From positions 1-57,130 of the forward strand of contig CAZTDD010000031.1 in assembly GCA_964612675.1 (NCBI GenBank): a stretch of DNA of 57,130 bases, given 5' to 3'. Made by a program: the position numbers and the translations under genes. This stretch comes from CAZTDD01 sp964612675. GTDB lineage: Bacteria > Hinthialibacterota > Hinthialibacteria > Hinthialibacterales > JAKPRU01. The notes beneath the pieces are model-generated. The model was not told the DNA's origin. It did no database searches and worked only from the letters and a program-made list of their open reading frames with translations. Shown here one piece after another: positions 18,050 through 27,244 of the stretch; the stretch's first letter is position 1; each line of letters starts with the position of its first letter.

Positions 18050-20566
18050 TCATCGGATCGGTGGTTCTTCCCTGTAAGAGAACTGGTACGAGAACGAGAA
18101 CACCCGGCCGCTTTTCAACGCGACGGGCTCAGTGACAAGTTCCAAATTGGCCTGTTCTTCCGGAGGGTACCACCAGAGCATGGCTCTCGCAATCTCCCGG
18201 GGATTGTATGTAACCATCGCCCCGCGTTTTGCTTCATGGTTGTAAAAAGCATATTCTCCCGACCCATGATCCAGCAGGTCCACCAGCGGCCCTTTGTTCA
18301 AATGCCAGTCCTGATTGAAAGGTCTCCACCGGTCCCCTTTGATATACGCGGTCAGAATATCCGTATCTTCTGTTTTTGATACGGCGTGAAAATGGGGAAT
18401 GACCTTGAATTGATAGATTTTCGGCTCGGTTCCCTCGTGGATGACGGTTGTGTCGCAGAACACGGTATCGGGATGAGTGAGGTCGAGACGGATTCTCCGA
18501 ATCAATGTTGACCCGTCCGGAAGGTCTTTGGTCAATGTGATCGAGTTTTCGGTCGTCTCGGTATCGAACGCCTTAGGCTGGCTGTCGTCATACCCCTGCA
18601 AGCCGATTTCGCGGAATGTACCGATTCGGAATGGTTCGCTAACCGAGCGATATTCACTCGGTATCAGTGCATTCACACCGGCGGGTTTGTATAGCATCTC
18701 CACGACTCTTCCGTTCTCCTCAGGCACAACCGTCAATCGCCAGATCGAGTTCTCCAACCGCTCGGCGGTGTACTTCTTTCCGACAAGCCGATTGATTCTG
18801 TTGATATAATCCCCCATCGCCATTCCTTCCGCCGCTCGTGTCACGTTGTGGCGTTTGCAGAGTTTCGTGTACCGATCGACAATTCCTTTGTATTGATTCG
18901 GCATGCCAACGTAATAGGCACCGTCTCGGTATTGTACTTGTGCACAGGTTTCGATTATCGCTTTGTGAGCGCAGACCGATGCCTTCTCGACTCGTGAACG
19001 AATTGTCTCAGTGTCGGCAAGCTCGAGTGCTTGATTGAAGTATTCGAGCGCTTTCTGAGAGATCTCGGGGCGAAGGCCGACTTCCTCGGGTGAAGGGAAA
19101 CAGCCGGGATGGCAGCCCGATTCTTCAGCGTTGTCGTGAAGCATTGTCAAATACTTGAGAATCGGTTCGGCGGAGTTGCCGTAATGCAGACGGCAGAACT
19201 CCCGAGCCAGTTCCCAACTGTCCAGGCCCGGTTTCCAGATACATCGAGAGATGACGTAATTCCGAAGGTCGCAGAATTCACCCGAGTTGCCGTTTCCGTT
19301 CGCCTGCATAAACAGACCTTTGACATTATTCCTGTGGAAGTAATCGACGTTTTTCCCGATGCTTCGCAGATTGGGAAACGGAAGATCGTATGAATGGAAG
19401 TTTGTATTGTAATTCCAGACCCAGATATCGTCACAAATCTCCGCCCATTCATTCATGTCCCTGCAGAATTCCTGGTTCCTGGAACAATTCGGATCGTCGA
19501 TCGCGTGGAGGGTACAACATTCGATGCTGCAGAGCTGAATCTGAATGTTGTCGCGTGGGCGGATGGTTTTGGGCGCTTTCCGTGTGTACCAGTATGCAAG
19601 TGTGCCGATTTTTACGTCGGGATGTTTTTTCTCTACGCGTTCGGCGACGGCGTTCACGAAGGCGAGATGGGAGCCCATCGGGGTTCCTTCACGCTGATTG
19701 ATTGCTTCGCAACGCTCGCAGCGGCAATAGGCGTCATTATCGTTTTGGCTTACGCTGATGTTCCTTTGGTTCGGATTGCGGTCGAGTTCTTCGATCACAT
19801 TCTTCGCGACAATTTCAATGACGTCCGGATGGGTTACGCAGGGCTCCGGGCCGCCTCCACCGATATCCAGAAGACGTTTGCCATCGACCAGCGCGAAATA
19901 TTCGGGATGCTCCTTGCCGTATTTTTCGACCGGAAGAAATCGGTACAAGGTATGATTGATCAGACTTTGCTGTGTAATCCCGCCGAGTTTTTCGTCACGG
20001 GTGGTTGTATTGACGCGGAGCCGTGCGGCGAACTCGGGGTAGTCGGCGTTTTCTTTGTAATAGCTCCAGCGGAAAGAGAACGGGGGAGTGTAGGTGTGTG
20101 TTTCGCAAGGGAGTTTCCAACTTTTTTTGTCGGGAATGTAGGTGTGATCGTGTGTCAGGAACCGAACGCCCAGATAGCGCTCCATGAATTCATAGACTCC
20201 GTACAGTGTGCCGCGGGGTCGGCCTCCGGCGATCGCTATGGCGTTGGGTGCGATTCGGATGCGCAGCCCTTCTTCGCCGAGATCATCCGCAGAGAAGCCG
20301 ATATCGCTTGTCTCCATCGTTTCGCCGGGACCGATGAAAACATTTCCGGGTGCTTTTGCGGCTGCGGTCGATTGGGGCAACTCGATTCCTGTGGCTTGCC
20401 GGAAAAGCGACTGGAATTCAGCGGCCGCGTATCTCTCGCTCGGTATGGCTTCCTCGGACACAACGATCGTCCAGTCGGTCATCTCGGCTGTGTTGAGGGG
20501 CTCCTGTCCGAGAGCGGTGAGCGGCATAAGCATCAAAACGGAACACAGGGTCAGGAATCGCATCAT
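18050..20566 (-). CDS. Secreted DUF4838 / alpha-glucuronidase-like glycoside hydrolase
   Basis: An 838-residue protein with a signal peptide (residues 1-20, TALGQEP). The N-terminal region is a GH20/GH67-type alpha/beta domain (ERYAAAEFQSLFRQATGIELP in part, RGTLYGVYEFMERYLGVRFL in part). The DUF4838 barrel follows, with SVSQNDNDAYCRCERC, a cysteine cluster typical of the family, IQLCSIECCTLHAID and the NVKGLFMQANGNGNSGEF segment. The C-terminal 200 residues are a beta-rich accessory domain. Relatives are predicted exo-acting glycosidases on acidic or amino sugars. The start has AGGAG about 10 bases upstream of paired ATGs. It likely shares a transcript with the exported barrel protein downstream. 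Confidence 0.82.
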   Translation of the reverse strand: MMRFLTLCSVLMLMPLTALGQEPLNTAEMTDWTIVVSEEAIPSERYAAAEFQSLFRQATGIELPQSTAAAKAPGNVFIGPGETMETSDIGFSADDLGEEGLRIRIAPNAIAIAGGRPRGTLYGVYEFMERYLGVRFLTHDHTYIPDKKSWKLPCETHTYTPPFSFRWSYYKENADYPEFAARLRVNTTTRDEKLGGITQQSLINHTLYRFLPVEKYGKEHPEYFALVDGKRLLDIGGGGPEPCVTHPDVIEIVAKNVIEELDRNPNQRNISVSQNDNDAYCRCERCEAINQREGTPMGSHLAFVNAVAERVEKKHPDVKIGTLAYWYTRKAPKTIRPRDNIQIQLCSIECCTLHAIDDPNCSRNQEFCRDMNEWAEICDDIWVWNYNTNFHSYDLPFPNLRSIGKNVDYFHRNNVKGLFMQANGNGNSGEFCDLRNYVISRCIWKPGLDSWELAREFCRLHYGNSAEPILKYLTMLHDNAEESGCHPGCFPSPEEVGLRPEISQKALEYFNQALELADTETIRSRVEKASVCAHKAIIETCAQVQYRDGAYYVGMPNQYKGIVDRYTKLCKRHNVTRAAEGMAMGDYINRINRLVGKKYTAERLENSIWRLTVVPEENGRVVEMLYKPAGVNALIPSEYRSVSEPFRIGTFREIGLQGYDDSQPKAFDTETTENSITLTKDLPDGSTLIRRIRLDLTHPDTVFCDTTVIHEGTEPKIYQFKVIPHFHAVSKTEDTDILTAYIKGDRWRPFNQDWHLNKGPLVDLLDHGSGEYAFYNHEAKRGAMVTYNPREIARAMLWWYPPEEQANLELVTEPVALKSGRVFSFSYQFSYREEPPIR

Positions 20567-20714
20567 TTGAATCTTCTCCTATGGCCAACAAGCCAGGGTG
20601 GTAGTTGTCAATCTTCTCAAAAGTACTGCTTCGACACCCAGGCGTCAATCATTCTGCAGAGCTGTATTCGACGCTTGTCCGGACGGTTGGCAGAAGAAGA
20701 CTGAAGTCCGTTAG

Positions 20715-20742
20715 GGACATCTCAGGTGGGACATCTCAGGTG
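20715..20742. repeat. Two tandem 14-base units GGACATCTCAGGTG
   Basis: Exact tandem duplication (20715-20728, 20729-20742) in the divergent gap between the DUF4838 and LamG genes. It could be a duplicated regulator site or slippage; nothing decides between these. Confidence 0.6.
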
Positions 20743-20826
20743 GTTGACCTTCTGCCTGGAGTGTGGAACCATTAGAGGACGTCAGAGTCTTGCGAGTAGA
20801 GCAACCTATGTAAAGGAGATGGAACG

Positions 20827-22254
20827 ATGTCAAAACTTCGTTTGTGTGTGGGACTTTTTGCAGTGGTTTTCGCATTGGGAACGGCAAGAGCAGACGTGGT
20901 TGGTTTTTGGACATTCGATGATGTCCAGAATTCGGTCATCACGGATCAAAGCGGAAATGGATTCCACGGACGGCTCGGACGTCCGGTGGATCGATCCAAC
21001 GACCCGGTTCCGTCTGAGAACACTCCGTCCGATAACCCAGGGGATCATGCGATTCAAGTCAACGGGTCCGGAGGCGTAGTGGTTGGGGATTATGGACAAC
21101 AGATACTGGATCTTTCCGAGGGGCAACCGATCACGATGGAGGTGTGGCTGTATCCCGAGGAACCGGTGACCGATTGGACGGGACTGGTGCAGTACGGGCA
21201 GTCGGGGCAGGGATACAAGATCGGCATTCGTGGGAACGGCGAGTTTCTGTTTACGTTGCTGGGGGTTGTGGATGTAAGCACGTCGATGATTTATATCGAA
21301 CCGGATGGAGAGTGGCATCATCTGGCGGCTATCTGGGAGCCGGGGATCGGGGTGACGTTCTACCACAATGGAGAAGAAATGGATTTTGTTTCGGAGACGC
21401 GGGATATGATTGTGCCGGCGGCGAAAGAACTTTGGATTGGGGTTGAGCACGGGGCGCAATATGGATTCGCGTGCACTCTGGACCGAGTTCGCATCAGCGA
21501 CGGCGTTGTAGCACCGGAGGATCTGGACAGCGACCCGGACAATTCAAAACAGCCGACGGATCAAACCGTGTTTTACATGACTTTCGATGAAGGAGAATCT
21601 CCGTACCCGACTTCGACAGAACCACTTCTTTTCGGTGTCACTTCGGGTGAGTGGCTGAGTACAGAGAAAGTGCCGGAAATCATCTCCGAGGGCCCGACGG
21701 GAAGTGCATCGGACATGGCCGCTTTGTTTGCGGGGGCCGGTGAACTGGCGCATGTGCCCGATCCCGAGGGGAACCTGAGTTTCTTCGATCACAGTTTCAC
21801 CGTCGAAGCGTGGCTGAACTATACAAACCTCGAGTTCGCTACGAGCAATATCCTCTATTACGGAGAGCCGGTAACGGGGTATGCGCTTCAAATCAGCCGA
21901 GATTCGCAGTCGTTGATATGGGAATACAAAGGCAGCGAAAGTCTTGGTGCGGATAACACGATTGTACCCAATGACGGTAAGTGGCATCACGTTGCGGTCG
22001 TGAACGATTTTGAGAATCTTCTGGCCCGATTCTACGTTGATGGGGAACTGACGGATGAGCTCTTTACCGATATGTTGATCAATCTGCCACAGACTACTCA
22101 GGTTTTGTTTATCGGGGGCCGCCACGATTCGCGGGTTGGATACGCGGGAGCCATCGATCGTATACGCATTTCCGACACGGCGCTGTCGGCGGAGGAACTG
22201 GACTATGAACTCGATGGAGCGCCGGTAGATACCTGGATACTGTACGAGGAGTGA
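20827..22254 (+). CDS. Secreted protein with two LamG/concanavalin-like domains
   Basis: A 475-residue protein: signal peptide (residues 1-22, GTARAD), then two LamG-type domains of about 200 residues each. Both show the family pattern: a WTFDD or MTFDEGE start, an ITMEVWLYP or FTVEAWLNY strand, GEWHHLAAIWE or GKWHHVAVVND in the middle, and LDRVRISD or IDRIRISDTALS at the end. Such domains bind glycans on the surface or in secreted enzymes. No catalytic domain or anchor is present. The start has AAAGGAG 8 bases upstream. It stands alone, divergent from the DUF4838 gene and convergent with the radical SAM gene. Confidence 0.88.
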   Translation: MSKLRLCVGLFAVVFALGTARADVVGFWTFDDVQNSVITDQSGNGFHGRLGRPVDRSNDPVPSENTPSDNPGDHAIQVNGSGGVVVGDYGQQILDLSEGQPITMEVWLYPEEPVTDWTGLVQYGQSGQGYKIGIRGNGEFLFTLLGVVDVSTSMIYIEPDGEWHHLAAIWEPGIGVTFYHNGEEMDFVSETRDMIVPAAKELWIGVEHGAQYGFACTLDRVRISDGVVAPEDLDSDPDNSKQPTDQTVFYMTFDEGESPYPTSTEPLLFGVTSGEWLSTEKVPEIISEGPTGSASDMAALFAGAGELAHVPDPEGNLSFFDHSFTVEAWLNYTNLEFATSNILYYGEPVTGYALQISRDSQSLIWEYKGSESLGADNTIVPNDGKWHHVAVVNDFENLLARFYVDGELTDELFTDMLINLPQTTQVLFIGGRHDSRVGYAGAIDRIRISDTALSAEELDYELDGAPVDTWILYEE

Positions 22255-22324
22255 GTAGCGGTACCAACGGTTTCGAAAACAAGAAACGCTGTGCAGTGTT
22301 GAGAAGTTCAGGAGACGCGGCGGA

Positions 22325-23668
22325 TTATGGATGCGCCGGGGCGACCGAGGGGTTGCTTGGGGCCATTATCCGCCGCTTTGTTTTGGGCATTCGGAGCGAC
22401 TTTTTTCTGTAGCCATAGTTCATCGCCAGGCGATACGTGATTCCGTGCCAGCTGCGGAAGGATCGTTTGAGAACATTCCGGATTGAGTAGGTCTCTCGAA
22501 AGACTTCATAGAAACCGTCCTGCAATTCTTGAGCCGACATTCCTTTCGGTTGGAATACCACTTCGGCCGTGTGGTATTTTGACCAATCCCGGTCGAAGAT
22601 CCGTCCTTCCGATTCCAAGGTGTCGTATAGGCGCGTACCGGGGAAAGGCGTCAGGACATGGAATTCCGCTGCGTCAATGCGATGTTCCTGGATGAACTCC
22701 AGGGTATTTCGGAAAACGGAGATGTCCTCGCCGTCGAGGCCGAAGATGAAGCTACCAAGGATATTGATTCCCGCGCGATGGATTTTGCGGATGGCTTCTC
22801 CGTACGTTTCCGCCTGGCTCCATCTCTTGTTAAGCCCGGCGAGTTTGTCGTCGGAAATCGATTCGAAACCGATAAAGGCGTACCGGCCTCCGCTTTTCGC
22901 GTACAGGTCGAGCAACTCATCGTCCCGTGCAAATGTGATGGAGGTTTGGCCACCCCACGTTTTCTTTAGCGGAATCAACGCCTGGAAGAGTTCTTTTGCG
23001 TAGGCGGGATTTCCGCAGATGTTGTCATCGACGAAGAAGAAGTCTCGTGTATCGCAGGCTCGGATTTCGTCCACAACCTCCGAGACGGGCCTTGTTCGGA
23101 ATTTCCTTCCGAATACGCCGGTCACCGCGCAGAAATTGCAATCGTAGGGACAGCCGCGTGTCGCCTGTACCGTATTGAAACAGGCGACGTACATCTTGCG
23201 GTCGAGAAGACTGCGCCGCGGGATTTTCATGTTTCGCATATCGCAGAGTTCTGTTCCGCGATAGGTTTTTTGCAGTTTGCCGGATGCGAGATCGCGCAAA
23301 AGTTGCTCCCATACCAATTCCGCCTCACCGACAACCACAGCGTCCGCATGTTCGAGGGCTTCCTCGGGCAGTGCGCTTGTGTGGACGCCACCGAGAACAA
23401 CGGGTATTCCTCGCTTGCGGAACTCGTCGGCAATGGAGTAAGCGCTCGGGGTTTCTGCGGTAAATGCCGTAATCCCGACAAGATCGGCGCCAACATTGTA
23501 GTCAACCGGTTCCGCTCGCGCATCGTGAATTGAGACCTCCCAGTCGTCAGGTGTGATCGCTGCCAGAGTTGGCAGACTAAGCCTGACGAAACCGGTTTTG
23601 CCTTTTGTGACTTTTCCCCAGAAGCCTCGTTCGTTGCGGGGCAGTACGAGAAGCAGTTTCCTTTTCAA
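22325..23668 (-). CDS. B12-binding radical SAM protein
   Basis: A 447-residue protein with an N-terminal cobalamin-binding domain (residues 1-140: ADLVGITAFTAET, GIPVVLGGVHTSALPEEAL, VVGEAE) and a radical SAM domain whose CxxxCxxC cluster site is CPYDCNFC at about residues 173-180, followed by FFFVDDNI, GFESI and the FIFGLDGED strand. The C-terminal 80 residues are basic. Family members methylate unactivated carbons or rearrange lipids and natural products (for example hopanoid HpnP/HpnJ relatives). The substrate here is unknown. The start codon appears to be TTG with GAGG 9 bases upstream. It follows the unknown gene at 23.7-24.4 kb by 54 bases on the same strand. Confidence 0.85.
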   Translation of the reverse strand: MKRKLLLVLPRNERGFWGKVTKGKTGFVRLSLPTLAAITPDDWEVSIHDARAEPVDYNVGADLVGITAFTAETPSAYSIADEFRKRGIPVVLGGVHTSALPEEALEHADAVVVGEAELVWEQLLRDLASGKLQKTYRGTELCDMRNMKIPRRSLLDRKMYVACFNTVQATRGCPYDCNFCAVTGVFGRKFRTRPVSEVVDEIRACDTRDFFFVDDNICGNPAYAKELFQALIPLKKTWGGQTSITFARDDELLDLYAKSGGRYAFIGFESISDDKLAGLNKRWSQAETYGEAIRKIHRAGINILGSFIFGLDGEDISVFRNTLEFIQEHRIDAAEFHVLTPFPGTRLYDTLESEGRIFDRDWSKYHTAEVVFQPKGMSAQELQDGFYEVFRETYSIRNVLKRSFRSWHGITYRLAMNYGYRKKSLRMPKTKRRIMAPSNPSVAPAHP

Positions 23669-23722
23669 AGTGAGGTCCTCGATTCTTGTTCGGCCCAGAT
23701 GAGTGCGCTGCGATTCGCCGCC

Positions 23723-24382
23723 TTATCCGCCCGCGAGATATTCCGGCGCTACGAATAGTTCTCCGTCCAGCAGGCGTACGGCCTCGTAGGCTCCCCGCAG
23801 CGTATCCAGGGTGTCTTCAACCGCGCGTTTGCTCGGAAAGAGGGTCATCTCCGACGCGCAGGTTTTGAGAACAAGATTCCTGGAAATGCGGAGGCCCTGT
23901 CCCACAAACATTTTGTAAATAAACGTGAGTCGTTCCTTTGTCAGAGGATCGTCTTCACACGTGATCACCTCGAGGAGCGGTTTCAGTACGTTTTCTCGTT
24001 CGCCGGGTGTGCCGGGATCGGCCTCGGAAACGATTTGGCTGGCGATCTGATTACGTGCGAGTTGAAGGAAATGACTGAGCTGGCGATCGGAGAGGCTGTT
24101 CCGATTTCTGGAGAGTCGTTTTAGACACAATTCCGTCGCTCTCATCAAGACCGACTCCTGGATCGGGTAGCCGTGATGAGAGAGATGGATTTCCCGAAGA
24201 CGGTGCATCAGTTCTTCGATAAACCCGACAATCTGTCTGTGGGTCCACGAGGCGAACTTCTTCGCGAAGGTATTCGCCATACGATGGATAGACCGTTCTT
24301 CCACTGAGTTGTCCAACGCGAGATCAGAGTTGTTCTTGTCCCTCTTGTTGTTGCTTCTACCGGAATCGTGTGGTACAGACAA
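23723..24382 (-). CDS. Unknown helical protein upstream of the radical SAM gene
   Basis: I do not recognise this 219-residue protein. It is predicted cytoplasmic, basic and mostly helical; the first 34 residues are polar and probably disordered. Conserved-looking segments are RQIVGFIEELMHRLREIHLS (residues 49-68) and LTFIYKMFVGQGLRISRNLV. The C-terminus (EDTLDTLRGAYEAVRLLDGE, then LFVAPEYLAGG) resembles a small winged-helix-like end. The TTG start at 24382 has no good ribosome site; an internal ATG at 24280 would give a 185-residue form. It is the first gene of a likely two-gene unit with the radical SAM enzyme. Confidence 0.55.
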   Translation of the reverse strand: MSVPHDSGRSNNKRDKNNSDLALDNSVEERSIHRMANTFAKKFASWTHRQIVGFIEELMHRLREIHLSHHGYPIQESVLMRATELCLKRLSRNRNSLSDRQLSHFLQLARNQIASQIVSEADPGTPGERENVLKPLLEVITCEDDPLTKERLTFIYKMFVGQGLRISRNLVLKTCASEMTLFPSKRAVEDTLDTLRGAYEAVRLLDGELFVAPEYLAGG

Positions 24383-24516
24383 GGTATTTGCCTATCGTTC
24401 TGGCGGCTGTTCGCTCTCTTCCCGCGGACCACCAGTCGGAGGCGATTTGCCTATATAGCCTCCGACCGTCTTCGGGCGCTGAGATTGTCTACACTACAGG
24501 CGGCTGACCGTGTCTG

Positions 24517-24720
24517 CTACCTGGACGACAACCTTCGCGGTTTTCTCCTCATTCGCCGTAAGGCCTTGAGGTGCTTCTTTCGCTTCATCACGCTTGGTTT
24601 GTCGTAATATGCATTCTTACGGATGTCCTGGAACACACTTTCCTTCACGCATTTGCGTTTAAAACGCTTTAGGGCTGCTTCAACATCTTCTCCCTCCCGC
24701 AGGTCAACAGATATTACCAC
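24517..24720 (-). CDS. rpsU: 30S ribosomal protein S21
   Basis: A 67-residue basic protein of the bS21 family, a component of the small ribosomal subunit that takes part in initiation. The family core is clear: an acidic N-terminus (REGEDVEAALKRFKRKC), then a KESVFQDIRKNAYYDKPS segment, then a lysine/arginine-rich tail (KRKKHLKALRRMRRKPRR). Two in-frame GTG codons compete. The one at 24720 was chosen because AAAGGA lies 10 bases upstream; the one at 24729 would leave a single base of spacing. It lies 134 bases past the unknown gene and on the same strand as the RRM gene. Confidence 0.92.
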   Translation of the reverse strand: MVISVDLREGEDVEAALKRFKRKCVKESVFQDIRKNAYYDKPSVMKRKKHLKALRRMRRKPRRLSSR

Positions 24721-24960
24721 GTTTACCACATCCTTTGCTTAAGATTTGGATAGCCGGCAGGCCGGCTTGCGTATTCAACATGCTCGGATTGCATCCATAC
24801 GAGCAGCGGCTATACGAGATTGTAAACACGGTGAAACACCGACCAGGAATAGTTGACAGTTCCCGGCCGGCTCACAGTCCGACAACCATCTCGATATGCC
24901 GGTCGATACGTACTCGTTTGTCAGTGCTACGGGACTAATGGTTCTTGTTCGACAAAGACA

Positions 24961-25269
24961 CTACCAAGAGCGTCTTTGCTGGCGACGACCACCACCGCCA
25001 CCGCCGCCACCGCCGCCACCGGAGCGGCGCGGTTTTGCTTCGTTCACCTTCAGTGTTCGTCCACCCGCTTCGGTCCCGTTGAGTGCCGCTATGGCGGCTG
25101 TTGCGTCGTCGTCTTCCATCTCAACGAAGGCGAAACCGCGAGAACGGCCTGTGTCCCGATCCGTAATCAAATCGACTGTGTGCACGGATCCGTGGTTCTC
25201 GAACAGTTCCCGGATTTCTGACTCCGAGGCATCGAAAGACAGATTCCCAACATAAATCTTCTTGACCAT
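24961..25269 (-). CDS. RRM-type RNA-binding protein with glycine-rich tail
   Basis: A 102-residue single RRM protein. RNP2 is IYVGNL (residues 5-10) and RNP1 is RGFAFVEM (residues 44-51), both complete, so RNA binding is expected. Residues 84-94 are an uninterrupted run of glycines, then RRQQRRSW. Such proteins are common in cyanobacteria and PVC-type bacteria and act as RNA chaperones or cold-induced factors. The ATG has AAGGAG about 10 bases upstream. The glycine run is encoded by a CCACCG-type microsatellite (about 24988-25020) that could vary in length. It is co-directional with rpsU, as in some bacteria where the two are co-regulated; that link is an inference. Confidence 0.92.
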   Translation of the reverse strand: MVKKIYVGNLSFDASESEIRELFENHGSVHTVDLITDRDTGRSRGFAFVEMEDDDATAAIAALNGTEAGGRTLKVNEAKPRRSGGGGGGGGGGGRRQQRRSW

Positions 25270-25939
25270 TTCCGTAATGCTCCTTTTGGTTCTCCTACCG
25301 ATCTCTTGTCGGTAAAGGTGTTAGGGTATTATGCGGGGCATCTGAATAGAGTACGCTGACGGGGATATATTTCGCCAGCCGGGAATCAGGAGGCGGGACT
25401 AAATCCGTCGAACTGCGTAAGCATATCGGACTCCGCAATTAGCGTATGTACACTTATGGTACTATATCAAACTCGGTTGCATAGAGATAGGAGTACCACC
25501 CCCGCTTTACAGCCGAAGACTGGTCATCCGACCGACGAGGAGGTCCGTATTCCCTACTGCTAGGCCGATCTTACCATTCGAAATGCCCCAGAAAAGACTC
25601 GCTGATAGGTTTTTTTCGATTTGCAGTCTGTGTTTCGCTGTAACTCCTTAATAATCAATGCCTTGAGTCTCGGTCTTGAGTCTTGGCGCAGACCACGGGA
25701 CACCCGGATCTGTCGAAATGTTGGTTTGATATTGTCTCATCGAAGACCTGAACGACCTACACCGGAACATTCTGGTTTCGGGCTCGTTTAAGAAATTGAC
25801 CTCCTGCTAGACTGGGAGTACTGTACTCGAAGGAGAACATGACCTCTCGTCCCCTTGTCATTCCTAGACGGTGTGTATCGGAATGAGACGGAGGGGATGG
25901 GGTGTGGTTCGAAGTCTGCCAGAAGAAAGGAGAAATCCG
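25270..25939. other. 670-base gap without a recognisable gene
   Basis: A divergent intergenic region between the RRM gene and the double DUF1080 gene. I found no tRNA, no known RNA family core and no repeat shared with the rest of the window. A long untranslated leader for the RRM gene is possible. Long plus-strand frames near 25.86 kb are upstream readings of the DUF1080 gene. Confidence 0.5.
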
Positions 25940-27244
25940 GTGAAAGTAAAGCGGCTTATATCGGTATTGGCAATCGTGGGGGCGGTTTCGCTCTCTCAGG
26001 CGGCAGAAAAACAGGAGGGATTTGCCGATCTGTTCAACGGGAAGAATTTGGAGGGATGGGTGAATGTGAACTGTGCCCCGGAAACCTGGTCGGTACGCGA
26101 CAATATGATTGTCTGTACGGGGTTTCCTACGGGGGTTCTTCGGACGACCCGGATGTACGAAAACTATATTCTTGAATTGGAGTACCGTCACATGAAAAAG
26201 GGCGGGAATGCCGGACTGTTCGTTCACTCGTGGGATATTACCGCTCGCGGTCAACCGTTCACCCGGGCGATCGAATGCCAGGTAATGGACGGGAACGGCG
26301 GCGATGTGTTTGCAATTCACGGGGCGTTCATGGCCCCGGATAAGCCGCATCCCAAAGGATGGGGAATGCGTGCTCTTCCGACCGAGTTCAGGCAGAATCC
26401 CGCCGGCGAGTGGAATCACTATCGCGTGATATGCAAAGACGGTGTGATCAACCTGGCTTTGAACGGAAAAGTTGTGACACGCGGTTATCATTGCGTTCCA
26501 CGCAAGGGCTACATTTGTCTGGAATCGGAAGGCAGCGAAGTTCATTTTCGTAATATTCGGATTAAGGAGCTTCCGGGAAGCAATCCTCCTCCCGACGTTG
26601 TGGCACAGGAAGACCGGGGATTTCGCTGTTTATACAACGGCATCGATTTTCGCGGGTGGCGTTGGGACCCCGGGCATGAAGGTCACTGGCAAGCCAATAA
26701 TTGGATTTTAGAATATGACGGAAAAAGCGAGGCGGATGACAAGAATCTGACGACAGAGGAAGAATTCGAAGATTTTGCGCTGATTGTCGATTGGCGGATG
26801 CCTCGCGAACCGGCGATCGATCACGTTCCTGTCATTCTTCCCGATGGATCGTATTTGACAAATGACGAGGGGGAACAAGGTACCGCAGCGGTTTGGGATG
26901 CGGGCGACAGCGGGATTTACCTGCGGGGAAACTCGAAGAGTCAGATTAATATTTGGCAATGGCCGTGCGGCTCCGGGGAAATTTGGGGGTATCGTCTGGA
27001 TGAAGACATGCCGCCCGCAGTGCGCAGAGGTGCGACGCCGATTGTAAATGCCGATAACCGCGTGGGTGAGTGGAATCGATTTGAAATCACCTTAATTGAC
27101 GATGTAGTTACGGTCATTCTGAACGGAGAAACCGTGATACGCGATGCGAGGCTTCCAGGGATTCCCGAAAAGGGTCCGATTGTCTTGCAGCACCACGGCG
27201 ATCCTATCCAGTTTGCGAATATTTATATCAAGGAGATCGAATGA
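25940..27244 (+). CDS. Secreted protein with two DUF1080 domains
   Basis: A 434-residue protein with a signal peptide (VKRLISVLAIVGAVSLSQAA) and two DUF1080 beta-sandwiches. The first runs about residues 28-215 (LFNGKNLEGWVN, GNAGLFVHSWDI, AIECQVMDGNGGD, CLESEGSEVHFRNIRIKEL). The second runs about 225-432 (LYNGIDFRGWRWD, DSGIYLRGNSKSQINIW, IVLQHHGDPIQFANIYIKEI). The family is linked to hydrolysis of 3-keto-glycosides or sugar binding. GTG at 25940 was chosen because AAAGGAG lies 7 bases upstream and it leads straight into the signal peptide. It overlaps the next gene by 4 bases (ATGA), so the two are translationally coupled. Confidence 0.87.
   Translation: MKVKRLISVLAIVGAVSLSQAAEKQEGFADLFNGKNLEGWVNVNCAPETWSVRDNMIVCTGFPTGVLRTTRMYENYILELEYRHMKKGGNAGLFVHSWDITARGQPFTRAIECQVMDGNGGDVFAIHGAFMAPDKPHPKGWGMRALPTEFRQNPAGEWNHYRVICKDGVINLALNGKVVTRGYHCVPRKGYICLESEGSEVHFRNIRIKELPGSNPPPDVVAQEDRGFRCLYNGIDFRGWRWDPGHEGHWQANNWILEYDGKSEADDKNLTTEEEFEDFALIVDWRMPREPAIDHVPVILPDGSYLTNDEGEQGTAAVWDAGDSGIYLRGNSKSQINIWQWPCGSGEIWGYRLDEDMPPAVRRGATPIVNADNRVGEWNRFEITLIDDVVTVILNGETVIRDARLPGIPEKGPIVLQHHGDPIQFANIYIKEIE

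Noticed and set aside
19394..20704. Long plus-strand frame (436 codons) opposite the DUF4838 gene
   Set aside because: It lies entirely opposite a well-supported gene, has cysteine-rich unlikely composition and no ribosome site.
25757..26545. Minus-strand frame across the DUF1080 gene start
   Set aside because: Antisense to a gene with a clear signal peptide and DUF1080 motifs; no leader or family features of its own.
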